From Alphaproteobacteria bacterium (GTDB lineage Bacteria; Pseudomonadota; Alphaproteobacteria; Caulobacterales; Hyphomonadaceae), in contig JAAEZZ010000005.1 in NCBI GenBank assembly GCA_018222605.1, positions 248,001 through 312,000 of the forward strand: a stretch of DNA of 64,000 bases. Direction: 5' to 3'. The translations under genes were made by a program, and so were the position numbers. Positions 36,755-45,273 of this stretch are shown here, one piece after another. The notes under the pieces are model-generated. The model did no database searches. It was given only the letters and a program-made list of their open reading frames with translations, and was not told the DNA's origin. How positions within the stretch are numbered: position 1 is the stretch's first letter; each line of letters begins with the position of its first letter.

Positions 36755-37528
36755 ATGACCTACGACACAATCACTTTCGAACATTCCGACCGCATTGCGC
36801 TGGTCACGATCAATCGGCCGGAGAGCCTGAATGCGCTGAACCAGGAGGTGATGCGCGAGGTGGCGCATGTCTTCGCCGAGATCGACCGCAACAAGGACAT
36901 TGCCGTCAGTGTCCTGACGGGTGAAGGCCGGGCCTTTGCGGCGGGCGCCGACATCAAGGAGATGCAGCCGCAGAGCTTCTCCGACATGTATGTCGACGAT
37001 TTCTTCGGCCTGTGGGACCGGTTCGCGGCCTGCCGCAAGCCGGTGATCGCGGCGGTGAACGGCTTTGCCCTCGGCGGCGGCTGTGAGCTGGCCATGATGT
37101 GCGACATGATCATTGCGTCCGAAAAGGCGAAGTTCGGCCAGCCGGAAATCAAGTTGGGCGTAACGCCGGGAATGGGCGGCTCCATCCGCCTGACGAAAGC
37201 CGTCGGCAAGGCGAAGGCGATGGACATGGTGCTGACCGGCCGGATGATCGACGCTGCTGAAGCCGACCGGATCGGGCTCGTTTCCCGCGTCGTGGAGCAT
37301 GATGCGCTGATGGACACGGCCATGGGCGCGGCGAAGGAAATCGCCGGCTACTCCATCCCCTCGCTGATGGCGGCGAAGGAAATGGTGGGCCGCGCGCTGG
37401 AAGTCTCTACTGCCGAGGGTGTGAAGTTCGAGCGCCGTCTGTTCCAGGGCCTGTTCGGCACCGCCGACCAGAAGGAAGGCATGAGCGCCTTCGTCGAAAA
37501 GCGCGCCGCAGACTTCAAGGATAAATAA
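36755..37528 (+). CDS. Enoyl-CoA hydratase (crotonase family)
   Basis: Crotonase-fold hydratase, 257 aa, adding water to enoyl-CoA; in this context probably methacrylyl-CoA to 3-hydroxyisobutyryl-CoA in valine breakdown. Oxyanion-hole segments AAGADIKEM and NGFALGGGCELAMMCD are present. Both catalytic glutamates are seen (CEL near residue 110 and FGQPEIKLGV near residue 130). ATG at 36755 (MTYDTI) is preferred to the ATG two codons earlier because the AAGAGA ribosome site is then correctly spaced. It lies between mmsA and mmsB. Confidence 0.94.
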   Translation: MTYDTITFEHSDRIALVTINRPESLNALNQEVMREVAHVFAEIDRNKDIAVSVLTGEGRAFAAGADIKEMQPQSFSDMYVDDFFGLWDRFAACRKPVIAAVNGFALGGGCELAMMCDMIIASEKAKFGQPEIKLGVTPGMGGSIRLTKAVGKAKAMDMVLTGRMIDAAEADRIGLVSRVVEHDALMDTAMGAAKEIAGYSIPSLMAAKEMVGRALEVSTAEGVKFERRLFQGLFGTADQKEGMSAFVEKRAADFKDK

Positions 37529-37539
37529 TGTTTGAGGAA

Positions 37540-37629
37540 CTCATGCTGAGCGAAGTCGAAGGATGGGTTCCGGTTTGCGTGGTGGGTTTGGCGGCCTGCA
37601 CCACATGCTTCGGCTTCGCTCAGCATGAG
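37540..37629. repeat. REP-like long palindrome between echA and mmsB
   Basis: A 26-base arm (37540-37565, beginning CTCATGCTGAGC and containing GTCGAAGG) and a second arm (37604-37629, ending CGCTCAGCATGAG) are inverted copies pairing at 24 of 26 positions, with a 38-base loop. The TGAGC...GTCGAAGGATG core resembles dispersed intergenic palindromes common in alphaproteobacteria and some other proteobacteria. Confidence 0.75.
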
Positions 37630-37658
37630 CGCTCTGGAAGGGCCAAAGGGAGGATAAC

Positions 37659-38552
37659 ATGACAAATATCGCATTCATCGGGCTCGGAAACATGGGCTCT
37701 GGCATGTGTGCCAATCTGTGCAAGGCGGGGCATGAGGTCAGCGCGTTTGACCTGAACACTGACGCGGTGAAAGCGGCAGCGGAGCAGGGCGCAAAGCCCG
37801 CTACGACACTGGTCGACGCGGTGAGCGGCGCGGACGTGATCGTCTCCATGCTGCCGGCGGGCAAGCATGTATTATCTGTCTATTTCGGCGATGATGGCGT
37901 CGCCTCCCATGCCGCACCGGGCACGTTGTTCCTCGATTGCTCGACCATCTCTGTCGAGGACGCACGCGAAGCGGCTTCGAAGGCCGAAGCGGCAGGCTTC
38001 CCGATGGTGGACGCACCTGTCTCAGGGGGCACAGCGGCGGCGGATGCCGGCACGCTAACCTTTATGGTCGGCGGCCCGGACGAGGCCTTCGCGACGGCAA
38101 GACCTATCCTCGACGCCATGGGCAAGAACATTTTCCACGCTGGCGGCAGCGGGAATGGCCAGGCCGCAAAGATTGCCAACAATATGCTGCTCGGCATCTC
38201 GATGATCGGCACGTGCGAAGCGTTCAACCTGGCAGAAAAGCTGGGCCTTGATGCGCAGACTTTTTACGATATTTCGTCTACTGCCTCCGGCCAGTGCTGG
38301 AGCATGACCAGCTATTGCCCGGCCCCCGGACCGGTGCCTACGGCGCCATCAAACCGCGACTACAAGCCGGGTTTTGCTGTCGCAATGATGTTAAAAGATC
38401 TTCATCTGGCTGCAGGTGCCGCCAAAGCTGCGGGCGCCGATATTGCCCTCGGCAGTATGGCCGAAAAAATCTATGAAGATCTGAACTCTAGAGGCTATGG
38501 CGGCCTCGATTTTTCCGGTGTCATGAAAGACATCAAGCACCAACTGGACTAG
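37659..38552 (+). CDS. mmsB: 3-Hydroxyisobutyrate dehydrogenase
   Basis: NAD+-dependent oxidation of 3-hydroxyisobutyrate to methylmalonate semialdehyde, the step before MmsA. 297 aa. Rossmann start IAFIGLGNMGSGMCANL, substrate-binding signature DAPVSGGTAAADAGTLTFMVG (family DxPVSGG), and the catalytic lysine in GQAAKIANN near residue 170. The C-terminal helical domain carries YKPGFAVAMMLKDL. A GGGAGGA ribosome site precedes the ATG at 37659. A REP-like palindrome separates it from the hydratase gene; a hairpin follows its stop. Confidence 0.96.
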   Translation: MTNIAFIGLGNMGSGMCANLCKAGHEVSAFDLNTDAVKAAAEQGAKPATTLVDAVSGADVIVSMLPAGKHVLSVYFGDDGVASHAAPGTLFLDCSTISVEDAREAASKAEAAGFPMVDAPVSGGTAAADAGTLTFMVGGPDEAFATARPILDAMGKNIFHAGGSGNGQAAKIANNMLLGISMIGTCEAFNLAEKLGLDAQTFYDISSTASGQCWSMTSYCPAPGPVPTAPSNRDYKPGFAVAMMLKDLHLAAGAAKAAGADIALGSMAEKIYEDLNSRGYGGLDFSGVMKDIKHQLD

Positions 38553-38573
38553 GAAATGTCCTCAAAATACGTC

Positions 38574-38601
38574 ACTGGGCCTGCTTTGCAGCACGCCCAG
38601 T
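38574..38601 (+). terminator. Hairpin after mmsB
   Basis: Outer stem ACTGGGC (38574-38580) / GCCCAGT (38595-38601) containing an inner CTGC-TTT-GCAG stem-loop. No U-tract follows (AAACGTCC), so it is a structural rather than classic rho-independent terminator. Confidence 0.5.
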
Positions 38602-38636
38602 AAACGTCCAATCCCCTCAGCAACGGCACGCTTTGC

Positions 38637-38663
38637 AACCATTCTAATGGTTATGCATTGCAT
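38637..38663. promoter_or_regulatory. Palindromes upstream of opgG
   Basis: A perfect 7-2-7 inverted repeat AACCATT-CT-AATGGTT (38637-38652) is directly followed by ATGCA-T-TGCAT (38653-38663). They lie about 80-100 bp before the preferred opgG start, where an operator would be expected. No binding protein is assigned. Confidence 0.4.
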
Positions 38664-38738
38664 GCAGACTTGTATGTATTGCGCTGCAGCATAATGGGTG
38701 TGGAGTGTGCTTGGCGCCAATCAGCAGTGAGGTGCGTT

Positions 38739-40454
38739 TTGGACGGACGGTATTTTTGTCGGGCGGGGGGAATTCTTGCGGCGAGCTTGGCCGCGTTACT
38801 TGCGGCATGTTCCGAGCCGCAGCAGAGCGAGGCGATACAAGAGCCAAATTCGCAACTTGCCGTGGTTGAAACAGAGACGAGTGAGATAGCGGAAACCGAG
38901 TCACCGGATATGGCCGATGAGGTGACGGAACAGCAATCTGTCCTGTATAATCTCGATGCAGAGCCTGCAACGCAACAAATTGAGGCACCGGCCCCAGCGC
39001 CGGAGCAAACTGATGTCGTCATGCAGGGCCGCGAGTTTGGCATGTCGGATATTGTCGACAAGGCCCGGCGGTTGGCAGCCTCGGAGTTCCAGCCTTCCCC
39101 CGCTCTGCCAGATGATGCGAAGGCGATGGATTATGACCAGTATCGCAGAATCCTGCCTGCTGAACCCGACATGGGATGGCCGGAAGACAAAGGTCGGTAT
39201 CGCTTTCTGTTCGATCCGCGCGGCTATCTTTTCAATCATGAAGTAAAGATCAATATGGTGAATGGGGCGGACGTAACGCCCAAGACTTACGATCCCGATT
39301 TGTTTGACTTCAAGGATCTGCCTCTTTCCAAGAATACACGGCAAGCACTTGGCTTTGCCGGCGTGCGCTTGCTGGCGCCGATCAACCGTTCAGGCAAATT
39401 TGATGAGGTTTTGAGCTTCAAGGGAGCCAGCTTTTTCAGAGCGCTCGGCGCAGGAAATGTTTATGGCGCATCGGCCCGCGGGCTTGGCCTAGGTACGGCC
39501 TCTCCAGAAGGCGAGGAATTCCCATTCTTCAAGGAATTCTGGATCATCCATCCGGATACGGCAGATGATCAGGTCGAAATGTTCGCCCTGATGGACAGCC
39601 CAAGCGTGACCGGTGCATTCAGGTTCCTCGTTACCACTGGCCAGACAACCCGCATGGATGTAGAGGCAACGTTTTTCCCCCGCAAGGAAATCCAGCGTGT
39701 CGGGCTCTCGCCTCTGACGTCGATGTATTATTTCTCTCCGCATGATGTGATCAAGCAGGCCACGGATTACCGGTCGGCTGTGCATGATTCAGAAGGGCTG
39801 GCCGTTCATATGGCCAATGGCGAATGGGCCTGGCGGCCTTTGCTTAACCCGGCGGAGCTGGAAGTTTCGGTGCTGACCGAGCATCAGCCAAAAGGGTTTG
39901 GCCTGTTACAGCGTCACAGAAAGTTCGATGACTTTTCCGATCTGGAGGCGGGCTATCATCAGCGTCCGGATGTATGGATTGAGCCGACTGGAGAGTGGGG
40001 AGAAGGTCACCTGATGCTGGTGGAGATCCCCACGATCAATGAATACAATGACAATATTGCAGTCTTCTGGCGGCCGAAGAACAGCTGGCGCGCCGGTGAG
40101 GCAAAGACTATTTCCTACACCATGAATTGGGGCCTGAAACCTTCGGTCATGCCGCAAGTCGTGTCTGTATCGGAAACCCGCGCCGGGAAAAAGCCAGGCG
40201 AGAAACGCTATCTGTTTGTCCTCGATTATGACGAGGCCCCGGCAGAATATTTCGATGATACGGAATTGGAAATTACGGCATCCGCAGGCGAGATCCTGAA
40301 TCCGATCCTTCGCAAGCACCCCGATGATGATGGCTATCGTCTGAGCTTTGAGCTGGACCCCGCAGGCGCCAGCATGGCTGAGCTTCGCGCCGTCGTGCAC
40401 AAAGGGGATGCTCCGTTGACTGAAACATGGCTTTACCGCTGGAGAGCGAAATGA
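38739..40454 (+). CDS. opgG: Periplasmic glucan biosynthesis protein, lipoprotein form
   Basis: OpgG/MdoG-family protein needed for synthesis and branching of osmoregulated periplasmic glucans. The ~571-aa product has a lipoprotein-like signal (ILAASLAALLAAC) and then ~70 acidic, Glu/Thr/Pro/Ala-rich residues before the MdoG domain, which begins near QGREFGMSDIVDKARRLA. Domain markers include KGRYRFLFDPRGYLFNHEV-type strands, YGASARGLGLGTA, EGEEFPFFKEFWI and TMNWG. The TTG at 38739 is preferred (GAGGTG 5 bases before); ATG at 38694 or 38658 would extend the n-region without a ribosome site. The lipid anchor and acidic linker are unlike the plain Sec signal of E. coli OpgG. It overlaps opgH by 4 bases. 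Confidence 0.9.
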   Translation: MDGRYFCRAGGILAASLAALLAACSEPQQSEAIQEPNSQLAVVETETSEIAETESPDMADEVTEQQSVLYNLDAEPATQQIEAPAPAPEQTDVVMQGREFGMSDIVDKARRLAASEFQPSPALPDDAKAMDYDQYRRILPAEPDMGWPEDKGRYRFLFDPRGYLFNHEVKINMVNGADVTPKTYDPDLFDFKDLPLSKNTRQALGFAGVRLLAPINRSGKFDEVLSFKGASFFRALGAGNVYGASARGLGLGTASPEGEEFPFFKEFWIIHPDTADDQVEMFALMDSPSVTGAFRFLVTTGQTTRMDVEATFFPRKEIQRVGLSPLTSMYYFSPHDVIKQATDYRSAVHDSEGLAVHMANGEWAWRPLLNPAELEVSVLTEHQPKGFGLLQRHRKFDDFSDLEAGYHQRPDVWIEPTGEWGEGHLMLVEIPTINEYNDNIAVFWRPKNSWRAGEAKTISYTMNWGLKPSVMPQVVSVSETRAGKKPGEKRYLFVLDYDEAPAEYFDDTELEITASAGEILNPILRKHPDDDGYRLSFELDPAGASMAELRAVVHKGDAPLTETWLYRWRAK

Positions 40455-42646
40455 CGGATCTGCGCCCCCGGCCGACCGAATTCCCCCTGACCATGCCGAA
40501 CCAGGCCTTCAAGGCCCAGGAAGGAACGCCCAAGTCCGAAACGCCATCCTATCGCTGGCGGAAGCTCTTTGTTTTTGTGTCATCCATGCTGCTCACCCTG
40601 TGGGCCACACGGGAAATGTATGAGGTTCTGGCGGTCTCCGAGATGACGCTGCTGGAATGGGTGCTACTGGTCGTCTTCGTCATCAATATCAGCTGGATCT
40701 GCTTTGCCTTCGTCAACGCAACCATCGGCTTTGGTTCTGCCTTGTTTTCCGAAATGCGCGGGCCGATGGACAAGCCGGATGTTTGTATTCGCAATGTGCG
40801 TACCGTGGTTGTCTTCCCGATCTACAATGAATCCGTCGAGCACGTTTTTGCCACTGTGTCGGCGACGGCTCGCATGCTGAAAGAGGCGCCCGGCATTTAT
40901 GAATGCTTCATCCTCAGTGACACAACGGACCCTGAGGTCGCTCTTGCCGAAGAAGCCGCCTATACGGAACTTTTGAGAATAGCGGGGCATGATGTGGCAG
41001 TGCGATATCGCCGCCGCACGATCAACCATCACCGCAAATCCGGCAATGTGCGTGACTTTGTCATGCGCTGGGGCGGGCGCTATGACTACATGATCGTATT
41101 CGATGCCGACAGCTATATGGAGCGGGACACGATTGTCCGTCTGGTGAAAGAGATGGAGCGGACCCCCTACACTGCGTTGATCCAGACCATTCCCCAACTT
41201 GTCGGCGGCACGACATTATTCGCGCGTTGCCAGCAATTTGCCTCCGCGTTGTATGGTCCCATCCTTGGCGGTGGCATGGCCTGGTGGGCACAAAATGAAG
41301 GCAATTTCTGGGGCCACAATGCGATCATTCGCGTGTCGGCGCTTGCCGAGGCGGCTGGCCTTCCGGAGATTCCCGGCAAGGCCCCATTTGGCGGCACCAT
41401 TCTCAGCCATGATTTTGTCGAGGCGGCATTCCTTCGCCGTGCCGGGTGGAATGTGGAGATCCGTCCGGAAATTGGCGGCTCCTATGAACAGGGTCCACCA
41501 ACAATCATCGAACTGGTCAAACGCGACCGGCGGTGGTGCCAGGGTAATATGCAACACATGGCCGTACTGTTAAAAACCGGGGGTCTCAGCTGGACGAACC
41601 GTTTCCACCTGATCACCGGCATCTTCTCTTATCTGGCCTCACCGCTCTGGCTCATCTTCATCACGCTGGGCATGATGCTATCTCTGCAGAACAGTTTCAT
41701 GCGGCCGAACTATTTCAGTGATGAGGCGTCCCTGTTCCCGACCTGGCCTGTGATTGACTCCGAGCGCGCATTGACGCTTTTCCTGGCCACAATGGGACTG
41801 CTGTTTGCGCCCAAGATCTATGCCTTGATTTATGGTCTGGTTTCCAGCCACTGGCGCAAGACGGTGGGCTTGGCGCGCACTGCGATGGGAATGCTGACGG
41901 AGACTTTCATTTCTGTACTGATTGCCCCAATCCTGATGGCGACGCAAACCGGCGCGGTGATCAATGTCTTCAGGGGCAAGGATAGCGGCTGGTCTCCGCA
42001 AGAGCGTAGCCAGGGCGGCTATAGTTTTCTCACAACATTGCGGCACAACGCGCCGGCCACTTTGTTGGGGCTTGTACTTACGGTCTCTGCCATTGCGATT
42101 TCTCCGGTTTATGCAGCGTGGCTGGCGCCTGCCACAATAGGCCTGCTGCTCAGCGCGCCCTTGTCCTACTGGACCGCCAGGGAAAGTGCTGGGCAAGCCG
42201 CGCGGCGTAATGGTCTTCTGGTCACACCGGTCGAGATAGAAACGCCGGAAAGCGTTCAGCTGTCGAAGGCTGAGAGCGCGATCTATGCTACGCTGCCCAA
42301 GACAGACATCGTCTCCCTGCTGCGTGACAGAAACAAGCAGAGAGCGCGCAAGCACCTTATTGACCCCTATTGGCCGCTGAAACGTTATGAAGTCCACACG
42401 CCTCTGGCGATCGCCAGGGCAAAGGCCGCACGTGTCCTGTCGCTTGACGACTACATGAATGCCATAACCCGGGCAGAGTTGATGGCTGTGCTGAACTCAA
42501 GCCAGGATATGGAGAGTATCAGCTTCCGTTTCTCCGTTGCCGGACGGGTTATCGGGGACGCCACCAGTTTTGAACGTTTTCTGGCCAACCGCCGGGCATC
42601 CGGCAGACCGCCCCAGCCGAGCAGTGCACGGCGCGGCCGCACCTAG
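40451..42646 (+). CDS. opgH: Glucans biosynthesis glucosyltransferase H
   Basis: Inner-membrane GT2 glucosyltransferase, 731 aa, building the beta-glucan backbone from UDP-glucose and passing it to the periplasm. Two N-terminal spans (VSSMLLTLWATRE; VLLVVFVINISWICFAF) precede the catalytic domain with FPIYNESVEHV, FDADSYMERD (DxD-like), FGGTILSHDFVEAA and the KRDRRWCQGNMQH motif (R-x-x-R-W type). About six more C-terminal spans and a cytoplasmic tail follow. The ATG overlaps the opgG TGA by 4 bases, so an upstream in-frame ATG at 40427 is unlikely. Shorter than E. coli OpgH (847 aa) mainly at the N-terminus. Confidence 0.95.
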   Translation: MTDLRPRPTEFPLTMPNQAFKAQEGTPKSETPSYRWRKLFVFVSSMLLTLWATREMYEVLAVSEMTLLEWVLLVVFVINISWICFAFVNATIGFGSALFSEMRGPMDKPDVCIRNVRTVVVFPIYNESVEHVFATVSATARMLKEAPGIYECFILSDTTDPEVALAEEAAYTELLRIAGHDVAVRYRRRTINHHRKSGNVRDFVMRWGGRYDYMIVFDADSYMERDTIVRLVKEMERTPYTALIQTIPQLVGGTTLFARCQQFASALYGPILGGGMAWWAQNEGNFWGHNAIIRVSALAEAAGLPEIPGKAPFGGTILSHDFVEAAFLRRAGWNVEIRPEIGGSYEQGPPTIIELVKRDRRWCQGNMQHMAVLLKTGGLSWTNRFHLITGIFSYLASPLWLIFITLGMMLSLQNSFMRPNYFSDEASLFPTWPVIDSERALTLFLATMGLLFAPKIYALIYGLVSSHWRKTVGLARTAMGMLTETFISVLIAPILMATQTGAVINVFRGKDSGWSPQERSQGGYSFLTTLRHNAPATLLGLVLTVSAIAISPVYAAWLAPATIGLLLSAPLSYWTARESAGQAARRNGLLVTPVEIETPESVQLSKAESAIYATLPKTDIVSLLRDRNKQRARKHLIDPYWPLKRYEVHTPLAIARAKAARVLSLDDYMNAITRAELMAVLNSSQDMESISFRFSVAGRVIGDATSFERFLANRRASGRPPQPSSARRGRT

Positions 42647-42655
42647 GCTGAAGCG

Positions 42656-43603
42656 TTACTTGCTTCTCAGCCGGTTGCGGAAGTCTCTCTTGGCGGCTGC
42701 CAAGTCTTCATTCAGCTGTTTGCGCAGTCCCATACGCAAGGCGGCAACGCCCTGACTGGTGGACTGGACGAGTTCTTCCGTGACGCCAGCTGATGCCATG
42801 CTTTCAGAGATGCTGGGGCCCATGAGCGAGAAGCCAGATGTTTGTTCGATCGCGCCGATGGTCCAGAAGTCTTCTTCCTGGGACCAGCCATCCATGGTTT
42901 CGAACGGAATCCAGAAATAGCCGCCTTCGCCCCAGTTCGCGCTCCAGCTGTTGCGGACGAGATAGCAGCGGTCTGTCAGATCATAGCCGACGATCAGCAT
43001 GGCATGTCCGGAAGGTGGCTTCTTTGTCGCAATCTGGTCGGGTCGTGGCATGCGCCCGGTCTCGCTGGCGATCTTGTAATAATCACCCGGTGCGAACATT
43101 CCGAAGACAACCGGCAGGCCTTGCGACAACGCGGTCAGCGCAGGCACGCCGCGCGGGGTCCGGGCATACTGTACGGCATCATAATTGCGGGCGTTCTTGT
43201 AGCAGGCTTCGGTCGGCTGTGTGGTGACCATGGCCTCCTCAAAAGGCCACATACGCGCTTCACATGCCCCGAAAGCCAGGACGGCGGCCATGCCGTGATG
43301 GATGTAGCTGCCACCGTCTTGTTGCTCACTTTTGGAAAGTGACCGTGCATTATAGTAGATGAACAGACGAGATAGATCCGTCAGTGGCATTTTGTTCTTG
43401 TTCTGATGAAACTCCAGAGCGCCCACAACAGCGTTGGCAACACAGGAATTCGTGCGCAGCTGGTTCTCGACAGGGGAACAGAGGGACCTCAGATCAATGC
43501 GGTCCGGTAAATTCAACTTCGGCGCAGACAAGGTGGGCGCGGGAGATGGCGTGGTTTCGAAGATGCATCCGTGCAGGCTGTGGTCTGATGTGTAACCGGA
43601 CAT
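42656..43603 (-). CDS. Papain-like C1 cysteine peptidase without propeptide
   Basis: C1-family cysteine peptidase, 315 aa. The catalytic set is complete: oxyanion Gln48, nucleophile Cys54 (QLRTNSCVANA), His200 (SGHAMLIVGYD) and Asn218 (RNSWSANWGEGGYFWIP). There is no signal peptide, so it should be cytoplasmic. Only ~32 residues precede the mature domain (LPDRIDLRS), so the inhibitory propeptide of classical papain enzymes is absent. A C-terminal ~70-residue helical, charged extension follows the domain. It lies 86 bp downstream of a membrane Ser/Thr kinase on the same strand and is the last gene of the signalling cluster; GGAAGGGG precedes its ATG. Substrate unknown. Confidence 0.9.
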   Translation of the reverse strand: MSGYTSDHSLHGCIFETTPSPAPTLSAPKLNLPDRIDLRSLCSPVENQLRTNSCVANAVVGALEFHQNKNKMPLTDLSRLFIYYNARSLSKSEQQDGGSYIHHGMAAVLAFGACEARMWPFEEAMVTTQPTEACYKNARNYDAVQYARTPRGVPALTALSQGLPVVFGMFAPGDYYKIASETGRMPRPDQIATKKPPSGHAMLIVGYDLTDRCYLVRNSWSANWGEGGYFWIPFETMDGWSQEEDFWTIGAIEQTSGFSLMGPSISESMASAGVTEELVQSTSQGVAALRMGLRKQLNEDLAAAKRDFRNRLRSK

Positions 43604-43689
43604 GTCGTGTCCCCTTCCGTACTAAATCTATAAGGCTGGTCCAGGTGCGTGACGGCGCAGAAGACCTGTGTTTGTGTGGGTGCGTGTTT

Positions 43690-45273
43690 CTATGAAGGGC
43701 ATGGTCCACCGGGCTGGTGATTCACATGCATCTGTCCCTGCTCGACAATATTGTTGTAGGCATCGAGCGTCTGGAAATTTATGTGGCACCCTCGGTCCCA
43801 CTGCAGCCGTCCATTCAGGGATACGCCGGCTGCTGGAGCCGTAACGGTATAAAAGCCGTTGGTGTTATTCAGGCGACCAGACAGTTCCAGGGAGTAGCCA
43901 TCCACGCTTGTACCAGTTCCTGAGAAGGAACCATCATTATCGACTCGCATGGAATAGATGCTCCCGATGCCATCATTCCATTGTCCGTTCAGGGATTGAT
44001 ACCTGTTGACCGGATTTACCGGTTCCTCCGGATCTATGCAGGCTTGATAGGCGCTACCTGTCAGACCGTCGCATGGCCCGATTGGGGGCGGTGGCTCTCT
44101 CGGTTCCATTATAGCCGCGATGCCTGCAATCATTACGACCAGTCCCACCAGGCCGAGTGTGGCCAGTGAAATGATCTTGATCAGGCCGTTTTTGTCGCCA
44201 GGCTCAGGAACGGGTCTGTCAGGAATTTTCTTGCGCGGCATATATCCTAGATTGACCGCTTCTACGAGTTCCTTGCGATACTCCTGTGCGCTTTGCGGGC
44301 GGCTGGCTGGACGGTTTGAAAGGCCGCGTTCGATCAATTTGTCGATGCCGGGCGGCACGTCAGACCGTCCGCAAGAGGGAGGCTGCCAATGCCCTTGCGG
44401 CAGAACATCCACAAGTAGCTCATAGAAGAGGACTGACAGGGAATATAGATCAGCTTCCGGGCCAACACTGCTTGCATGGGTTATCTGTTCCGGCGCCATG
44501 TAGCGCGGCGTACCGATCCCTGTGCCAGTACCGCTATCCAGCGTCCCTGTCGTGGCCTGGGCAATGCCGAAGTCAAGTATCTTGAGTGGGGCGGATGTGT
44601 CTGTCGGCTCATCCATCAGGATGATGTTTTCCGGTTTGAGGTCGCGGTGGATGACACCGGCGGCATGTGCAGCAGACAGACCATCCAGTATTTCGGCAAC
44701 GATACGGGCGGCATGGCGCAAGGGAATATCTTCGCGCGCCTGTATCTTTTTTCTGTGCCAACCGCGCAGGGATTGTCCCTGCAGATATTCCATCGACACA
44801 TAGGGCTGTCCATGCGCGTCCCCAACATCATAGACAGCCACGACATTCGGGTGACGCACATTGCGCGCTGTCACCCCTTCACTGATCAGGCGTTTCACGG
44901 CCGTTTCACCGCCCAGCCGATCACTGCGGATCAGCTTTAGCGCAACCGTCTGATCAGACACCTTGTCCTTGGCCTTGTAGACCAGGCCCATCCCGCCGCG
45001 CCCGATCACCTCCTCGATGGTGTAGCGGTCAGCGAACACTTCGCCCGGCTCCAGTGCCTGTTGCTGGTTGCGTGTCCTCGGCAGGGTCGTGGCATCATCA
45101 ATCGTTTCCAGCCCGCCCAAAGTCATCAGTCCGGCCTCGCTGAAGTCAGCCACAGGCGGTTTCATTTCGGTGCCGCATTCCGGACAAAAACGATCCTGCG
45201 CGGTGATCTCGGTTTTACAGTTCGGGCATAGGGGCATGAGGGTCACCGGCTGTGTGAGGAGCGCGTCAGGCAT
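43690..45273 (-). CDS. Zinc-ribbon Ser/Thr protein kinase with one membrane span
   Basis: Hanks-type kinase, 527 aa. A zinc ribbon comes first (CPNC 16-19, CPEC 30-33), then the kinase domain (~80-340): glycine loop GRGGMGLVYKA, Lys113 in VALKLI, HRDLKPEN (209-216), DFG (234-236) and APE (260-262). A hydrophobic span (365-388) leads to a ~140-residue beta-rich outer domain of unknown type with four Cys and a repeated SxNGQWxxG/SLNGRLQWD pattern, likely periplasmic. The start may be ATG 45273 (GGAAG upstream, 31-bp overlap with the previous gene) or ATG 45237, five bases after that gene's stop. Predicted to be a membrane sensor kinase whose products bind the FHA protein encoded just upstream. 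Confidence 0.92.
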   Translation of the reverse strand: MPDALLTQPVTLMPLCPNCKTEITAQDRFCPECGTEMKPPVADFSEAGLMTLGGLETIDDATTLPRTRNQQQALEPGEVFADRYTIEEVIGRGGMGLVYKAKDKVSDQTVALKLIRSDRLGGETAVKRLISEGVTARNVRHPNVVAVYDVGDAHGQPYVSMEYLQGQSLRGWHRKKIQAREDIPLRHAARIVAEILDGLSAAHAAGVIHRDLKPENIILMDEPTDTSAPLKILDFGIAQATTGTLDSGTGTGIGTPRYMAPEQITHASSVGPEADLYSLSVLFYELLVDVLPQGHWQPPSCGRSDVPPGIDKLIERGLSNRPASRPQSAQEYRKELVEAVNLGYMPRKKIPDRPVPEPGDKNGLIKIISLATLGLVGLVVMIAGIAAIMEPREPPPPIGPCDGLTGSAYQACIDPEEPVNPVNRYQSLNGQWNDGIGSIYSMRVDNDGSFSGTGTSVDGYSLELSGRLNNTNGFYTVTAPAAGVSLNGRLQWDRGCHINFQTLDAYNNIVEQGQMHVNHQPGGPCPS

